NCBI GenBank assembly: GCA_900539715.1
Contig: UQDA01000005.1
Location: forward strand, 62,001-126,000
Origin: an uncultured Lachnospiraceae bacterium
GTDB lineage: Bacteria > Bacillota > Clostridia > Lachnospirales > Lachnospiraceae
Reading direction: 5' to 3'
DNA: 64,000 nucleotides
This document shows, piece after piece, positions 43,552 to 52,330 of this stretch. The stretch's first letter is position 1. Each line of letters begins with the position of its first letter. The translations under genes and the position numbers were made by a program. The notes below the pieces were generated by a model that worked only from the letters and a program-made list of their open reading frames with translations, did no database searches and had not been told where the DNA came from.

Positions 43552-45409
43552 CTGCGATCCCCTCCTGTTTTTTCAGAAGAATATTCATAAATTCATCACC
43601 GGTAATAGTCTCATGCTCATAAAGATATTTGGCAATCTCATGCAGCTTCGGGAGATTATCCTGTAAAATCTTTAGTGCTTTTGCATGCTGGGTGCGGACG
43701 AGCTCTACTGTCTTTTTGTCGATATCTGTCTGCGTCTCGGGAGAGCAGGAAAGAGAGGTGTCGCCGCCCAGATACTGATTGCTCACATTTTCCATAGCGA
43801 CCATGTCAAAATCCTCGTGCATGCCGAAGCGTGTTATCATGGCGCGGGCGAGACGGGTCGCCTGTTCGATGTCATTGGAGGCTCCGGTAGTAATGGAGTG
43901 GAAGATGAGCTCTTCCGCTGCGCGGCCGCCTGTAAAGGTAGCGATTTTATTTTCCAGCTCCTCTTTGGACATCAGGAAGTGCTCGCCGTCGTCTACCTGC
44001 ATTGTGTATCCCAATGCGCCGCTGGTACGGGGGATGATCGTAATCTTATGCACCGGAGCGGAGTTGGTCTGCATGGCTGCGACGAGGGCGTGACCGACTT
44101 CATGATAGGAAACAATGAGCTTTTCCTTTTCGGAAAGGACGCGGCTCTTTTTCTGGTATCCGGCGATAACGACTTCGATGCTTTCCTCCATATCTGCCTG
44201 TGTGGCAAAACGTCGTCCGTCGCGGACAGCCCGGAGGGCGGCCTCGTTTACGATATTGGCAAGCTCTGCGCCGGAAGCGCCGGAGGCAGCTTTGGCGATT
44301 TCATAAAAGTTAACGTTATCCGCAATCTTGATTTTTTTTGCATGTACCTTTAAGATATCCGCGCGTCCCTGCAGGTCGGGCAGTTCAACGGGGATCCGGC
44401 GGTCGAATCGTCCGGGACGGGTCAGGGCAGGGTCAAGGGAATCGGGACGGTTGGTCGCCGCAAGGATAACGACGCCCTTGGAACCGTCGAAGCCGTCCAT
44501 TTCGGTCAGCAGCTGGTTCAGCGTCTGTTCGCGTTCATCGTTGCCGCTGAAGTTGCCGTCACGCTTTTTACCGATTGTATCTATCTCGTCGATGAAAACG
44601 ATGCAGGGCGCTTTTTCATTTGCCTGCTTGAACAGGTCGCGCACCTTCGCCGCGCCCATGCCGACGAACATTTCTACAAATTCAGAGCCTGAGATAGAGA
44701 AAAACGGAACGTCTGCTTCTCCGGCAACCGCCTTTGCGAGCAGTGTTTTACCGGTTCCGGGAGGTCCTACGAGCAGGGCGCCTTTCGGCATGGAAGCACC
44801 GATTTCTCTGTATTTTTCCGGATTGTGGAGGAAGTCTACAATCTCGGAAAGAAGCTCTTTTGCCTCATCCTCGCCCGCTACATCGGCAAATTTGATACCG
44901 GTGGATGATTTTACATATACTTTGGCATTGCTCTTGCCGAATGCCATCGCGCCGCCGGGACCTCCGCCCATCATGTTCTGGTTCATCTTTCGGAAAAGAA
45001 GCTGTCCAAGGGCGACAAAAAGGATGGTAGGAAGGATGAAGCCGACCAGGATGCTCATGAGAGGGGACTGTTTCGTAGGGATCTCGCTGATGAGCTGCGC
45101 TCCCGAGCTTCGTATCTGTTCTACGAGTTCGTTGCTCGTATTGATGAGGCCGGTTTTGCATACTTTGGTTTTACCGCCTTCTTCGATGGTGTAGAGAATG
45201 ACGTAGTCCTGCATGTCGATTTGGACTTCTTTTATCTGTCTGGAATCCAGACCGTCCAGAAAGTCGCTGTAGGTAGTCTCTACGACGCTGCGGCCCATCA
45301 GCCATGGCAAAACAAAGATATTGAGTAAGAACATGATGATGAGCGCTGCGACTGCATAGGTGGCAAGCATCTTTTGGGGTTTTTTGTTATCATCGGGATT
45401 GGTCGTCAT
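43535..45409 (-). CDS. ftsH: ATP-dependent zinc metalloprotease FtsH
   Basis: 624-residue membrane AAA+ protease that removes damaged membrane proteins and regulatory substrates. Two N-terminal membrane helices (about 14-37 and 113-135) flank an extracytoplasmic domain. The AAA module has Walker A GPPGTGKT, Walker B CIVFIDEID and the second region of homology ending GRFDRR. The protease has HEVGH (zinc) and a distal Asp in TGASNDIEQATRLAR. CAGGAG precedes the ATG. Unusually its 3' end overlaps marR. FtsH here is not next to tilS/hpt, its common Firmicutes neighbours, so this may be a second copy. Confidence 0.96.
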   Translation of the reverse strand: MTTNPDDNKKPQKMLATYAVAALIIMFLLNIFVLPWLMGRSVVETTYSDFLDGLDSRQIKEVQIDMQDYVILYTIEEGGKTKVCKTGLINTSNELVEQIRSSGAQLISEIPTKQSPLMSILVGFILPTILFVALGQLLFRKMNQNMMGGGPGGAMAFGKSNAKVYVKSSTGIKFADVAGEDEAKELLSEIVDFLHNPEKYREIGASMPKGALLVGPPGTGKTLLAKAVAGEADVPFFSISGSEFVEMFVGMGAAKVRDLFKQANEKAPCIVFIDEIDTIGKKRDGNFSGNDEREQTLNQLLTEMDGFDGSKGVVILAATNRPDSLDPALTRPGRFDRRIPVELPDLQGRADILKVHAKKIKIADNVNFYEIAKAASGASGAELANIVNEAALRAVRDGRRFATQADMEESIEVVIAGYQKKSRVLSEKEKLIVSYHEVGHALVAAMQTNSAPVHKITIIPRTSGALGYTMQVDDGEHFLMSKEELENKIATFTGGRAAEELIFHSITTGASNDIEQATRLARAMITRFGMHEDFDMVAMENVSNQYLGGDTSLSCSPETQTDIDKKTVELVRTQHAKALKILQDNLPKLHEIAKYLYEHETITGDEFMNILLKKQEGIADAQSI

Positions 45410-45457
45410 AATTTTTTTCTCCTGTCCGCGCAGACCTGCCGCGCAATCTGACCTGAA

Positions 45458-45473
45458 AGTTCTTAGAAGAACT
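45458..45473 (-). promoter_or_regulatory. Operator-like inverted repeat in the ftsH leader
   Basis: AGTTCTT-AG-AAGAACT, perfect 7-bp arms with a 2-bp spacer, sits about 10-25 bp after the predicted start of the ftsH-marR transcript. The size and position fit a dimeric repressor, plausibly the MarR protein of the same operon. Inferred. Confidence 0.45.
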
Positions 45474-45488
45474 GTTTCTTATGGAACT

Positions 45489-45517
45489 ATTATGACGCGA
45501 AACGGAATGGATTACAA
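45489..45517 (-). promoter_or_regulatory. Promoter of ftsH-marR
   Basis: Reading the minus strand: TTGTAA (45512-45517), 17-bp spacer, CATAAT (45489-45494). Four or five matches in each hexamer and ideal spacing, about 75 bp before the ftsH ATG. Confidence 0.6.
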
Positions 45518-45686
45518 TTAAAGAAGCGGGAACAATTTATAAAAGAATTATAAATGTTTATCGTCCTGAGACCTTTTTTTACGGAATAAAGCTTTCAATA
45601 GTCTGTCAAATGTTGCTGTTTACGGGCAGGCCTGTGAACAATAACGATGAATGCTGCCGTTTCTTTATAGAATAGAGCAGAGGATT

Positions 45687-45893
45687 TTAGTTGTCATCTG
45701 TAAATTCAAATAGTTCTTCAACAGAAACATGGAAGACCTTTGCGATGTCCATTGCCAGCTTTAGAGAGGGGTTGTAGCGTCCGTTTTCCAGATGGACGAT
45801 AGTTTCACGCCGCGCGCCGACAAGGTCTGCCAGTTCACTTTGCTTTAAACCCGCTTTTTCACGGTATTCTTTGATTTTAGTGATAAGAGCCAT
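45687..45893 (-). CDS. Small XRE-family helix-turn-helix regulator
   Basis: 68-residue single-domain DNA-binding protein. The HTH_3 pattern is LKQSELADLVGARRETIVHLENGRYNPSLKLAMDIAKVF. The start at 45893 is chosen because GGAG lies 6 nt upstream; an in-frame ATG at 45905 is possible. It follows a small membrane protein gene by 115 bp on the same strand, a common regulator/membrane-protein pairing. The GTGATA-type repeats over the upstream promoter are its likely operators. Confidence 0.9.
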   Translation of the reverse strand: MALITKIKEYREKAGLKQSELADLVGARRETIVHLENGRYNPSLKLAMDIAKVFHVSVEELFEFTDDN

Positions 45894-46008
45894 ATCAATC
45901 TCCATTCTGGAGCGTAAGCGATCGGGGCATAGCATCTCGGCTGTTTGTAACGCTCCGGTACAGACAGCCGTATGAAAATCAGACAGTAAGGCAGGATGCT
46001 TTTTTACA

Positions 46009-46425
46009 TTAGATTCCTTTGCTGTCCATGATGGCGAACATCACAGTCCGAATGACGGACAAAGCTAAAAGAGACCAGACGATGATCCATCCGATGATCT
46101 CCGTATCGACTGTGCTGATATGTCCGAGGATAGCGCAGCTCCAGGCTGATATGATTGCGGCGGCGACCAGAAGCTTTAAACAAAACGAGTCGCACCGTTT
46201 CAGATTCCGCTCAGCCATTTCGTCGACGCCTTCTTTTTTGTATTTTTTAATCCTCGTATGCTGAAAGAAGAAAAAAGCGGCGAGGGTACAGCCGAGTAGA
46301 AATTGTACGGTCACATACCATTCTTTCCAATCTGTTCTTGCCCACATCCAGTAGTAAGTCAGGAGAATGATGGCATAGACTATTTTTGTTGCGACAATTT
46401 CTTTTAAGGATACCTTTTTATTCAT
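46009..46425 (-). CDS. Small four-helix membrane protein, family not recognised
   Basis: 138 residues with four predicted membrane helices (about 12-29, 36-55, 82-101 and 109-130) and a basic cytoplasmic loop (HTRIKKYKKEGVDEMAERNLKR) in the middle. AGGAGG lies upstream of the ATG. A near-consensus promoter precedes it, covered by GTGATA-type repeats, and an XRE regulator follows on the same strand. Such pairs often respond to envelope or antimicrobial stress, but nothing in this sequence proves it. Confidence 0.8.
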   Translation of the reverse strand: MNKKVSLKEIVATKIVYAIILLTYYWMWARTDWKEWYVTVQFLLGCTLAAFFFFQHTRIKKYKKEGVDEMAERNLKRCDSFCLKLLVAAAIISAWSCAILGHISTVDTEIIGWIIVWSLLALSVIRTVMFAIMDSKGI

Positions 46426-46441
46426 GATTCGTTCCTCCTGT

Positions 46442-46520
46442 GTGATATATTTGTAACTTGATGTGATAAATATATCACTTTAAAAAACGGGAGTCAATAC
46501 GCATGTGATATATTTTTAAC
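46442..46520 (-). promoter_or_regulatory. Repressor-type promoter with three GTGATA repeats
   Basis: The minus-strand promoter is TTGACT (46492-46497), 17-bp spacer, TATATT (46469-46474). The -10 lies inside the 16-bp palindrome-like GTGATAAATATATCAC (46463-46478). Two more similar sites flank it: GTGATATATTTGTAAC (46442-46457) downstream and GTGATATATTTTTAAC (46505-46520) upstream of the -35. The arrangement suggests autoregulation by the XRE protein of this operon. Confidence 0.65.
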
Positions 46521-46689
46521 TTTTCATAAAAACTGATAAAATAACAAAAAGACAGAATAATTAGAAAATTATCGGTAAAAAAGACTATATAAAACTTTAA
46601 AATACAAAATATGTGCATATAGCTGCGAAATAATTATATTATAATATTAAAATTGTGCATATTTTTCTTAAAAAAATTTAAAAAAAGTA
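46521..46689. other. AT-rich gap upstream of tRNA-Lys
   Basis: About 170 bp of very AT-rich DNA with runs of A and T and no gene seen. It separates the regulator/membrane pair from the tRNA promoter. Confidence 0.5.
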
Positions 46690-46718
46690 TTGCAAAACCC
46701 ATTTTCCTATAGTATACT
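46690..46718 (+). promoter_or_regulatory. Promoter of tRNA-Lys
   Basis: TTGCAA (46690-46695), 17-bp spacer, TATACT (46713-46718), 50 bp before the mature tRNA. Near-consensus, as expected for a stable RNA gene. Confidence 0.85.
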
Positions 46719-46768
46719 ATGTCTTGCGTTGAGCGATGAACAACAACGCAGACAACACAATACAGAAT

Positions 46769-46841
46769 GGACCGCTAGCTCAGCTGGTAGAGCACCTGAC
46801 TCTTAATCAGGGTGTCCAGGGTTCGAGCCCCTGGCGGTCCA
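46769..46841 (+). tRNA. tRNA-Lys (anticodon CTT)
   Basis: A 73-nt cloverleaf: acceptor GGACCGC/GCGGTCC, D arm GCTCAGCTGGTAGAGC, anticodon stem CCTGA/TCAGG with loop CTCTTAA (anticodon CTT), T arm CAGGG-TTCGAGC-CCCTG and discriminator A. CCA is not encoded (the DNA reads CTA next). Confidence 0.96.
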
Positions 46842-46847
46842 CTAAGA

Positions 46848-46893
46848 AGCACTGTTTTTGGAAGCTTGTACTTCCGGGGATGGTGCTTTTTTG
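46848..46893 (+). terminator. Terminator after tRNA-Lys
   Basis: AGCAC pairs with GTGCT around an inner GGAAG/CTTCC hairpin and is followed by TTTTTT, directly after the tRNA. Confidence 0.75.
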
Positions 46894-46963
46894 TTGTTGC
46901 GTTCCTCCTAAAATATCTGTATCATGAAGATATGGTGATGAGCGGAGGAGGCGGTAAAAGGCA

Positions 46964-47107
46964 ATGTATCTGGACTGGTTTACGTTCCCGGACGGGGAAC
47001 AGGAGGTTGATTTCTTTTACGGTATCCAGCGGACGTGTTATGACAGCTATTATCCGTTTCGGGTATTATCCAAAAGGAAGTTTTGCCGGATAGATTTTGA
47101 AAGATAG
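46964..47107 (+). pseudogene. Truncated N-terminus of an AAA/ABC-type ATPase
   Basis: 47 codons after a good Shine-Dalgarno (GGAGG). The residues (MYLDWFTFPD, RTCYDSYYPFRVLS, then CRIDFER and TAG) look like the N-terminus of a family of small P-loop ATPases in which the next segment is a strand leading to Walker A (GGNGSGKS type). Here a stop follows at once and no Walker A appears downstream, so only the first tenth or so remains. It lies between tRNA-Lys and the oxidoreductase gene. Family recognition is from memory of the pattern. Confidence 0.6.
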
Positions 47108-47127
47108 CGACGGGAGGGTATTTGTAT

Positions 47128-48219
47128 ATGGAAGAAACGCGTGTAAAAGAGCAGGGGCAGCTGGAGCAGGTCCATGCAAAAATGCGGAGCAGGGGAAACG
47201 ACGGTGTAGAGGCGTCAGGCGTAAGTCCGTTAAACTGGGCGGTGCTGGGCTGCGGTGTCATAGCCAATGAGATGGCTGCAGCGTTAAAGAGGATGGGAAA
47301 AAGGCTGTACGCGGTCGGTAACCGGACTCATGAGAAGGCGGTAGAATTTGCCGAAACCTACGGCGTGGAAAAGGTATATGACAGGCCGGAGGATATGTTT
47401 ACAGACCCGGAGGTGGATATTATTTATCTGACGACGCCGCATAATACACATATGCCATTTTTGCGGCAGGCGCTTGGGAACGGGAAGCATGTGCTATGTG
47501 AAAAATCTATCACTTTAAACAGTGCGGAGCTGGAGGAAGCGATGGAGCTGGCAGAAAAAAACGGCGTTATTCTGGCAGAGGCGATGACGATATGGCATAT
47601 GCCTCTTTATAAGGAACTATGGCGGATAAAGGATGAACAACGTCTGGGAAAGGTTCAGATGATACAGGCGAATTTCGGCAGCTTCAAGGAATATGATATG
47701 CGAAACCGTTTTTTTAACAGGGAGCTGGCAGGAGGGGCGCTCTTAGACATCGGGGTATACGCCATCAGTCTCGTGAGAAGTTTCATGGAAAGCTGTCCGG
47801 ATCAGGTAAAGAGTCAGGTAAAATATGCGCCGACCGGAGTGGATGAACAGGCGGGTATCCTTTTGATGAACCCGGAGGGGCAGATGGCGGGGATAACTTT
47901 GAGCCTTCACTCCAAACAGCCCAAGCGCGTTGTGATAAGCTGTGAGAAAGGTTATGTGGAGATAACGGAATATCCGAGAGCGGAGCGGGCGCTCATCGTG
48001 GATGCGGAAACGGGAAAAAAGCGGGAGCTGCTCGCGGGACATACGGCAGATGCTCTTCTTTATGAAATGAGGGATATGGAGAGCGCTGTATTGAAAAATG
48101 ATCCCGGCGTAATGAAGCTGGCGATGACGGCGGATGTGATGAGACTGATGACGGGGCTGCGGGAAGAATGGGGGATGAAATATCCGGAGGAGGAAAAAGA
48201 AAACTTCAGAAAACCATAA
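47128..48219 (+). CDS. Gfo/Idh/MocA family oxidoreductase
   Basis: 363-residue NAD(P)-dependent dehydrogenase, usually acting on sugars or cyclitols. The Rossmann motif WAVLGCGVIANEMAAALKRM begins at about residue 35, after an unusual charged N-terminal extension. HVLCEKSITLNSAELEE is the family's EKP-like motif with Ser in place of the usual Pro; ELAGGALLDIGVYAISL is the C-terminal domain signature. ATG 47128 is preferred (GGGAGGG 9 nt upstream) over TTG 47122. No partner genes for a specific pathway are adjacent. Confidence 0.9.
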   Translation: MEETRVKEQGQLEQVHAKMRSRGNDGVEASGVSPLNWAVLGCGVIANEMAAALKRMGKRLYAVGNRTHEKAVEFAETYGVEKVYDRPEDMFTDPEVDIIYLTTPHNTHMPFLRQALGNGKHVLCEKSITLNSAELEEAMELAEKNGVILAEAMTIWHMPLYKELWRIKDEQRLGKVQMIQANFGSFKEYDMRNRFFNRELAGGALLDIGVYAISLVRSFMESCPDQVKSQVKYAPTGVDEQAGILLMNPEGQMAGITLSLHSKQPKRVVISCEKGYVEITEYPRAERALIVDAETGKKRELLAGHTADALLYEMRDMESAVLKNDPGVMKLAMTADVMRLMTGLREEWGMKYPEEEKENFRKP

Positions 48220-48431
48220 AATTTTTAGAAAATTTCTAGCCTTAGTATAGATATATTGCAGAGTTAGAGTTAAAATGGAGATATAAGGCACGAATGTCGA
48301 CGTCTCTGAGCAAGATGTATATTTTTTGAAACATGGGGCAGAGGGGTGGTATTTTGTGCGCGCCGGAGTATAATAATCTCTGGTAACAGTTCCTATTTTA
48401 AATAGAAACCAAAGAACAGGAGGAACACAAA
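48220..48431. promoter_or_regulatory. Leader region of nifJ
   Basis: About 210 bp without a gene. TATAAT at 48369-48374 is a perfect -10 but its -35 is unclear. A small palindrome-like TATTTTAAATA lies at 48393-48403. No redox-regulator site was recognised. Confidence 0.4.
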
Positions 48432-51400
48432 TTGAGAACCAAGAAAAAGACAATGGATGGTAATCAGGCTGCCGCATATGTATCCTATGCGTACAGCGAT
48501 GTTGCCGCTATCTATCCCATTACCCCGTCTTCACCGATGGCGGAAGTGACTGATAAATGGGCAACACAGAATCAGAAGAACATCTTCGGGCAGACCGTTA
48601 AGGTTACAGAGATGCAGTCCGAGGCAGGCGCTGCAGGCGCTGTGCACGGCTCTCTGGCAGCAGGTGCGCTGACAACCACCTTTACAGCATCCCAGGGTCT
48701 TCTGTTGATGATTCCCAACCTGTATAAGGTTGCAGGCGAGCAGCTTCCCGGCGTATTTAACGTTGCGGCAAGAGCACTGGCAAGCCATGCACTTTCTATT
48801 TTCGGAGATCACTCCGATATTTATGCATGCCGTCAGACAGGTGTTGCAATGTTCGCAACATCCAGCGTACAGGAGATCATGGATCTGACTCCCGTAGCTC
48901 ATCTGGCAGCGATCAAGGGCAAGATGCCTTTTATGAACTTCTTCGACGGTTTCCGTACTTCTCATGAGATTCAGAAGGTTGATGTGTGGGATTACGAAGA
49001 TTTGAAAGATATGGCTGATATGGATGCCATCATGGAGTTCAGAAAGAATGCGCTGAATCCCGAACATGCAAAAGAAATGGGTTCCGCTCAGAACCCTGAC
49101 ATCTTCTTCCAGGTAAGAGAAGCGTCCAATAAGCATTATGACGCTATCCCTGGTATTGTAGAAGAGTATATCAACAAGGTAAATGAGAAGCTTGGTACAC
49201 ATTACGGCCTGTTTGATTATTACGGCGCAGCAGATGCTGAGCATGTGATAATCGCAATGGGTTCCGTATGCGATACTATCGAAGAGACCATCGATTATCT
49301 GAATGCAAACGGTCAGAAGGTTGGTATGGTGAAGGTACATCTGTATCGTCCGTTCTCCGCAGAGCATCTTATCGCAGCTATCCCGGATTCTGTAAAGCAG
49401 ATTTCCGTTCTGGATCGTACAAAAGAGCCCGGCGCGATTGGCGAGCCTTTGTATCTGGATGTTGTTGCAGCACTGCATGACAGCAAATTTGCCAATGTTC
49501 CGGTGTTCTCCGGCAGATATGGCCTGGGCTCCAAGGATACAACTCCTTCCCAGATTGAAGCTGTTTATAAGAACACAGAGAAGAAGCTGTTTACAATCGG
49601 TATCAACGATGATGTGACATATTTGTCTCTGCCGGATGAGGCAAGCCTTGACACCTGTCCGGAAGGTACAGTACGTTGTAAGTTCTGGGGTCTGGGCGGC
49701 GACGGTACAGTAGGCGCGAACAAGAACTCCATCAAGATCATCGGCGATAACACCGACATGTTCGTACAGGCATACTTCTCCTATGACTCCAAGAAGTCTA
49801 ACGGTATTACCGTTTCCCACCTGCGTTTCGGTAAGAAACCGATCCGTTCTTCTTATCTGATCAGCAAGGCTGACTTCGTTGCATGTCATAACCCGATGTA
49901 CATCCGTCACTACGACGTTGTACAGGATCTGTGCGACGGCGGCACATTCCTGTTAAACTGCCCTTGGAGCGCAGAGGAGCTTGAAAAAGAGCTGCCCGGA
50001 CAGGTTAAGCGCTATATCGCACAGCATCATATCAACTTCTATACGATTGACGGTTTCGCAATCGGCAGAGAAATCGGCTTAAAGAACAAGATCAACACTG
50101 TTCTGCAGTCCGCATTCTTCAAGCTTGCGAATATCATCCCCGTAGACGAGGCATGCAGACTGATGAAGGATGCAGCACAGAAGGCATACGGCATGAAGGG
50201 TGAGAAGATTGTACAGATGAACTTCGCAGCAATCGACCGCGGTGCAGAAGGCGTTGTGAAGGTTGAGGTTCCGGATAGCTGGGCAAATGCAGAGGACGAC
50301 AACTTAAATCCTCCTACTTTCCAGGATCGTCCGGAAGTAATGAAGTTTGTTGAGAAGATTCAGGTTGAAGTAAACGCACAGAGAGGCGATAATCTGCCTG
50401 TATCCACATTTATGGATTATATCGACGGTTCCACTCCTTCCGGTACATCCGCTCATGAGAAGCGTGGTGTGGCAGAGGATCTGCCGAACTGGAATCCTGA
50501 GAATTGTATCCAGTGTAACCGCTGTGCACTCGTATGTCCTCATGCGGTTATCCGTCCTGTGGCAATGACTGCTGAGGAGAAGGCAAATGCTCCTGAGAGC
50601 GTTGTTACCATTCCGGCAGTAGGAGCTCCCGGTTATGAGTTTGCAATCACCATTTCTGCATTAGACTGTACCGGTTGCGGTTCCTGTGCTTCCGTATGTC
50701 CTGGCAAGATGGGGAACAAGGCTCTGGTAATGGCTCCTGCGGGCGATGATGTTGCAGTGAAGCAGGAAGGCTTCGACTACACATGCAAGCTGCCTGAGAA
50801 GACAGACCTGATCGAGAAGTTCAAAGAGAATACAGTAAAGGGCAGCCAGTTTAAACAGCCTCTGCTTGAGTTCTCCGGCGCCTGCGGCGGATGTGGCGAG
50901 ACTCCTTATGCGAAGCTGGTAACACAGCTGTTCGGTAACAGAATGTATATCGCGAACGCTACAGGATGTTCTTCCATCTGGGCGAACTCTTCACCGTCCA
51001 CACCTTATACTGTGAACGCCAAGGGTCAGGGTCCTGCATGGTCCAACTCCCTGTTTGAGGATGCGGCTGAGTTCGGTTATGGTATGCTGTTGGCTCAGAA
51101 CGCAGTTCGCGGACGTCTGAAAGATGAAATCACAAAACTGGCTGAGAACACCACGAGTGAAGGCTTCAAGGCTGCAGCTCAGGAATGGCTGGATACCTAT
51201 ACAAAGGGTGCTTTAAACGGCACTGCTACCGATAAGCTGGTTGACGAGCTGGGCAAGGAAGGCTCCGACGCATCCAAGGCTATTCTGGATGAGAAGGATT
51301 TCCTGGCGAAGAAGTCTCAGTGGATCTTCGGTGGTGACGGATGGGCTTACGATATCGGCTTTGGCGGCGTAGATCATGTGCTGGCAAGCGGCAAGGATGT

Positions 51401-51974
51401 AAACGTTCTGGTATTCGATACCGAGGTTTATTCCAATACCGGCGGCCAGTCCTCCAAGTCCACACCTACCGGTGCTGTAGCACAGTTTGCTTCCGGCGGT
51501 AAGAAGACCAAGAAGAAAGATCTTGCAAGCATCGCAATGAGCTATGGTTATGTATATGTTGCTCAGATTGCTATGGGCGCAGACTATAACCAGACTGTTA
51601 AGGCAATTGCTGAGGCAGAAGCTTATGACGGTCCTTCCCTGATCATCGCATATGCTCCTTGTATCAATCATGGTATCAAGGCTGGTATGGGCAGCACGAT
51701 GCAGGAAGAAGAGAAGGCAGTTAAGTCCGGTTACTGGCATCTGTTCCGTTATAACCCTGAACTGAAGGGAACGGAGAAGGGCGCATTTACTCTGGACAGC
51801 AAGGCTCCTACACTTCCTTATCAGGATTTCTTAAACGGCGAGGTTCGTTATAACTCCCTGCGTAAGGTAAATCCTGAGATGGCAGACGCTCTGTTCGCTG
51901 AGAACGAGAAAGAAGCTGCGGAAAGATATGAGTATCTGAACAAGCTCGTTAAGCTTTACGGCAACGAGGAATAA
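48432..51974 (+). CDS. nifJ: Pyruvate:ferredoxin (flavodoxin) oxidoreductase
   Basis: 1,180-residue single-chain enzyme oxidising pyruvate with CoA to acetyl-CoA and CO2 while reducing ferredoxin or flavodoxin. In order: pyrimidine-binding domain I (ITPSSPMAEVTDKWA near the N-terminus), the gamma domain, two [4Fe-4S] clusters (CIQCNRCALVCPHAV near 692 and CTGCGSCASVCPGK near 750), and the TPP domain with SGACGGCGETPY, GDGWAYDIGFGG and NTGGQ. The start is TTG 48432, 7 nt after AGGAGG. Codon use is strongly biased and unlike neighbours, as expected for a highly expressed gene. A strong terminator follows. Confidence 0.97.
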   Translation: MRTKKKTMDGNQAAAYVSYAYSDVAAIYPITPSSPMAEVTDKWATQNQKNIFGQTVKVTEMQSEAGAAGAVHGSLAAGALTTTFTASQGLLLMIPNLYKVAGEQLPGVFNVAARALASHALSIFGDHSDIYACRQTGVAMFATSSVQEIMDLTPVAHLAAIKGKMPFMNFFDGFRTSHEIQKVDVWDYEDLKDMADMDAIMEFRKNALNPEHAKEMGSAQNPDIFFQVREASNKHYDAIPGIVEEYINKVNEKLGTHYGLFDYYGAADAEHVIIAMGSVCDTIEETIDYLNANGQKVGMVKVHLYRPFSAEHLIAAIPDSVKQISVLDRTKEPGAIGEPLYLDVVAALHDSKFANVPVFSGRYGLGSKDTTPSQIEAVYKNTEKKLFTIGINDDVTYLSLPDEASLDTCPEGTVRCKFWGLGGDGTVGANKNSIKIIGDNTDMFVQAYFSYDSKKSNGITVSHLRFGKKPIRSSYLISKADFVACHNPMYIRHYDVVQDLCDGGTFLLNCPWSAEELEKELPGQVKRYIAQHHINFYTIDGFAIGREIGLKNKINTVLQSAFFKLANIIPVDEACRLMKDAAQKAYGMKGEKIVQMNFAAIDRGAEGVVKVEVPDSWANAEDDNLNPPTFQDRPEVMKFVEKIQVEVNAQRGDNLPVSTFMDYIDGSTPSGTSAHEKRGVAEDLPNWNPENCIQCNRCALVCPHAVIRPVAMTAEEKANAPESVVTIPAVGAPGYEFAITISALDCTGCGSCASVCPGKMGNKALVMAPAGDDVAVKQEGFDYTCKLPEKTDLIEKFKENTVKGSQFKQPLLEFSGACGGCGETPYAKLVTQLFGNRMYIANATGCSSIWANSSPSTPYTVNAKGQGPAWSNSLFEDAAEFGYGMLLAQNAVRGRLKDEITKLAENTTSEGFKAAAQEWLDTYTKGALNGTATDKLVDELGKEGSDASKAILDEKDFLAKKSQWIFGGDGWAYDIGFGGVDHVLASGKDVNVLVFDTEVYSNTGGQSSKSTPTGAVAQFASGGKKTKKKDLASIAMSYGYVYVAQIAMGADYNQTVKAIAEAEAYDGPSLIIAYAPCINHGIKAGMGSTMQEEEKAVKSGYWHLFRYNPELKGTEKGAFTLDSKAPTLPYQDFLNGEVRYNSLRKVNPEMADALFAENEKEAAERYEYLNKLVKLYGNEE

Positions 51975-51991
51975 AGAATCCGGCTTTTAAA

Positions 51992-52025
51992 AAGGGCTGT
52001 CCGTCTTTTGACGGACGGCTCTTTT
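51992..52025 (+). terminator. Intrinsic terminator after nifJ
   Basis: GGGCTGTCCGTC pairs with GACGGACGGCTC (G-U pair included) around TTTT, followed by a T-run, about 18 nt after the nifJ stop. Confidence 0.9.
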
Positions 52026-52027
52026 GC

Positions 52028-52056
52028 TTGACAAACAGCGGCGAAATGTTTATACT
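52028..52056 (+). promoter_or_regulatory. Promoter of the SRP RNA
   Basis: TTGACA (52028-52033), exactly 17 bp, TATACT (52051-52056). The expected start at about 52063 coincides with the predicted RNA 5' end. Confidence 0.9.
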
Positions 52057-52063
52057 TGAAACT

Positions 52064-52330
52064 ACCATGCAGCCGGGGGAGCAGCGGTCCCCTGCACCTG
52101 CAATCCGCTATAGCAGGGGTGATGGCGGGCAGAGGGCTTTATGCCTGTATTGCTGCCCTTTATAAGTGGCGATGAAGTTTGGGTCTTGCGCAACGGGTGT
52201 CTGCGAACCGTGTCAGGTTGGGAACAAAGCAGCACTAAACAGAATTTCCCGTGTGCCGCAAGGGTGCCTGGCGGAGTTAACTGTAGAGGTAACGGATACG
52301 GGCGGCGGTTCGAAGTCCGCCGCATGGTCT
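52064..52330 (+). ncRNA. ffs: Signal recognition particle RNA, large bacterial type
   Basis: RNA core of the signal recognition particle that targets nascent membrane proteins with Ffh. The 5' Alu domain is recognisable from GGGGGAGCAGCGGTCCCCTG and CAATCCGC. The conserved S domain follows: GAACCGTGTCAGGTTGGGAA, then AAAGCAGCACTAA and GTGCCGCAAGGGTGCC. The ends pair (ACCATGC 52064-52070 with GCATGGT 52322-52328), giving about 267 nt, close to Bacillus scRNA. Apical nucleotides differ from the commonest GGAA form. Confidence 0.92.

Noticed and set aside
48531..49910. 459-codon minus-strand open frame within nifJ
   Set aside because: Antisense to highly conserved, strongly codon-biased nifJ; long open frames opposite such genes are expected.
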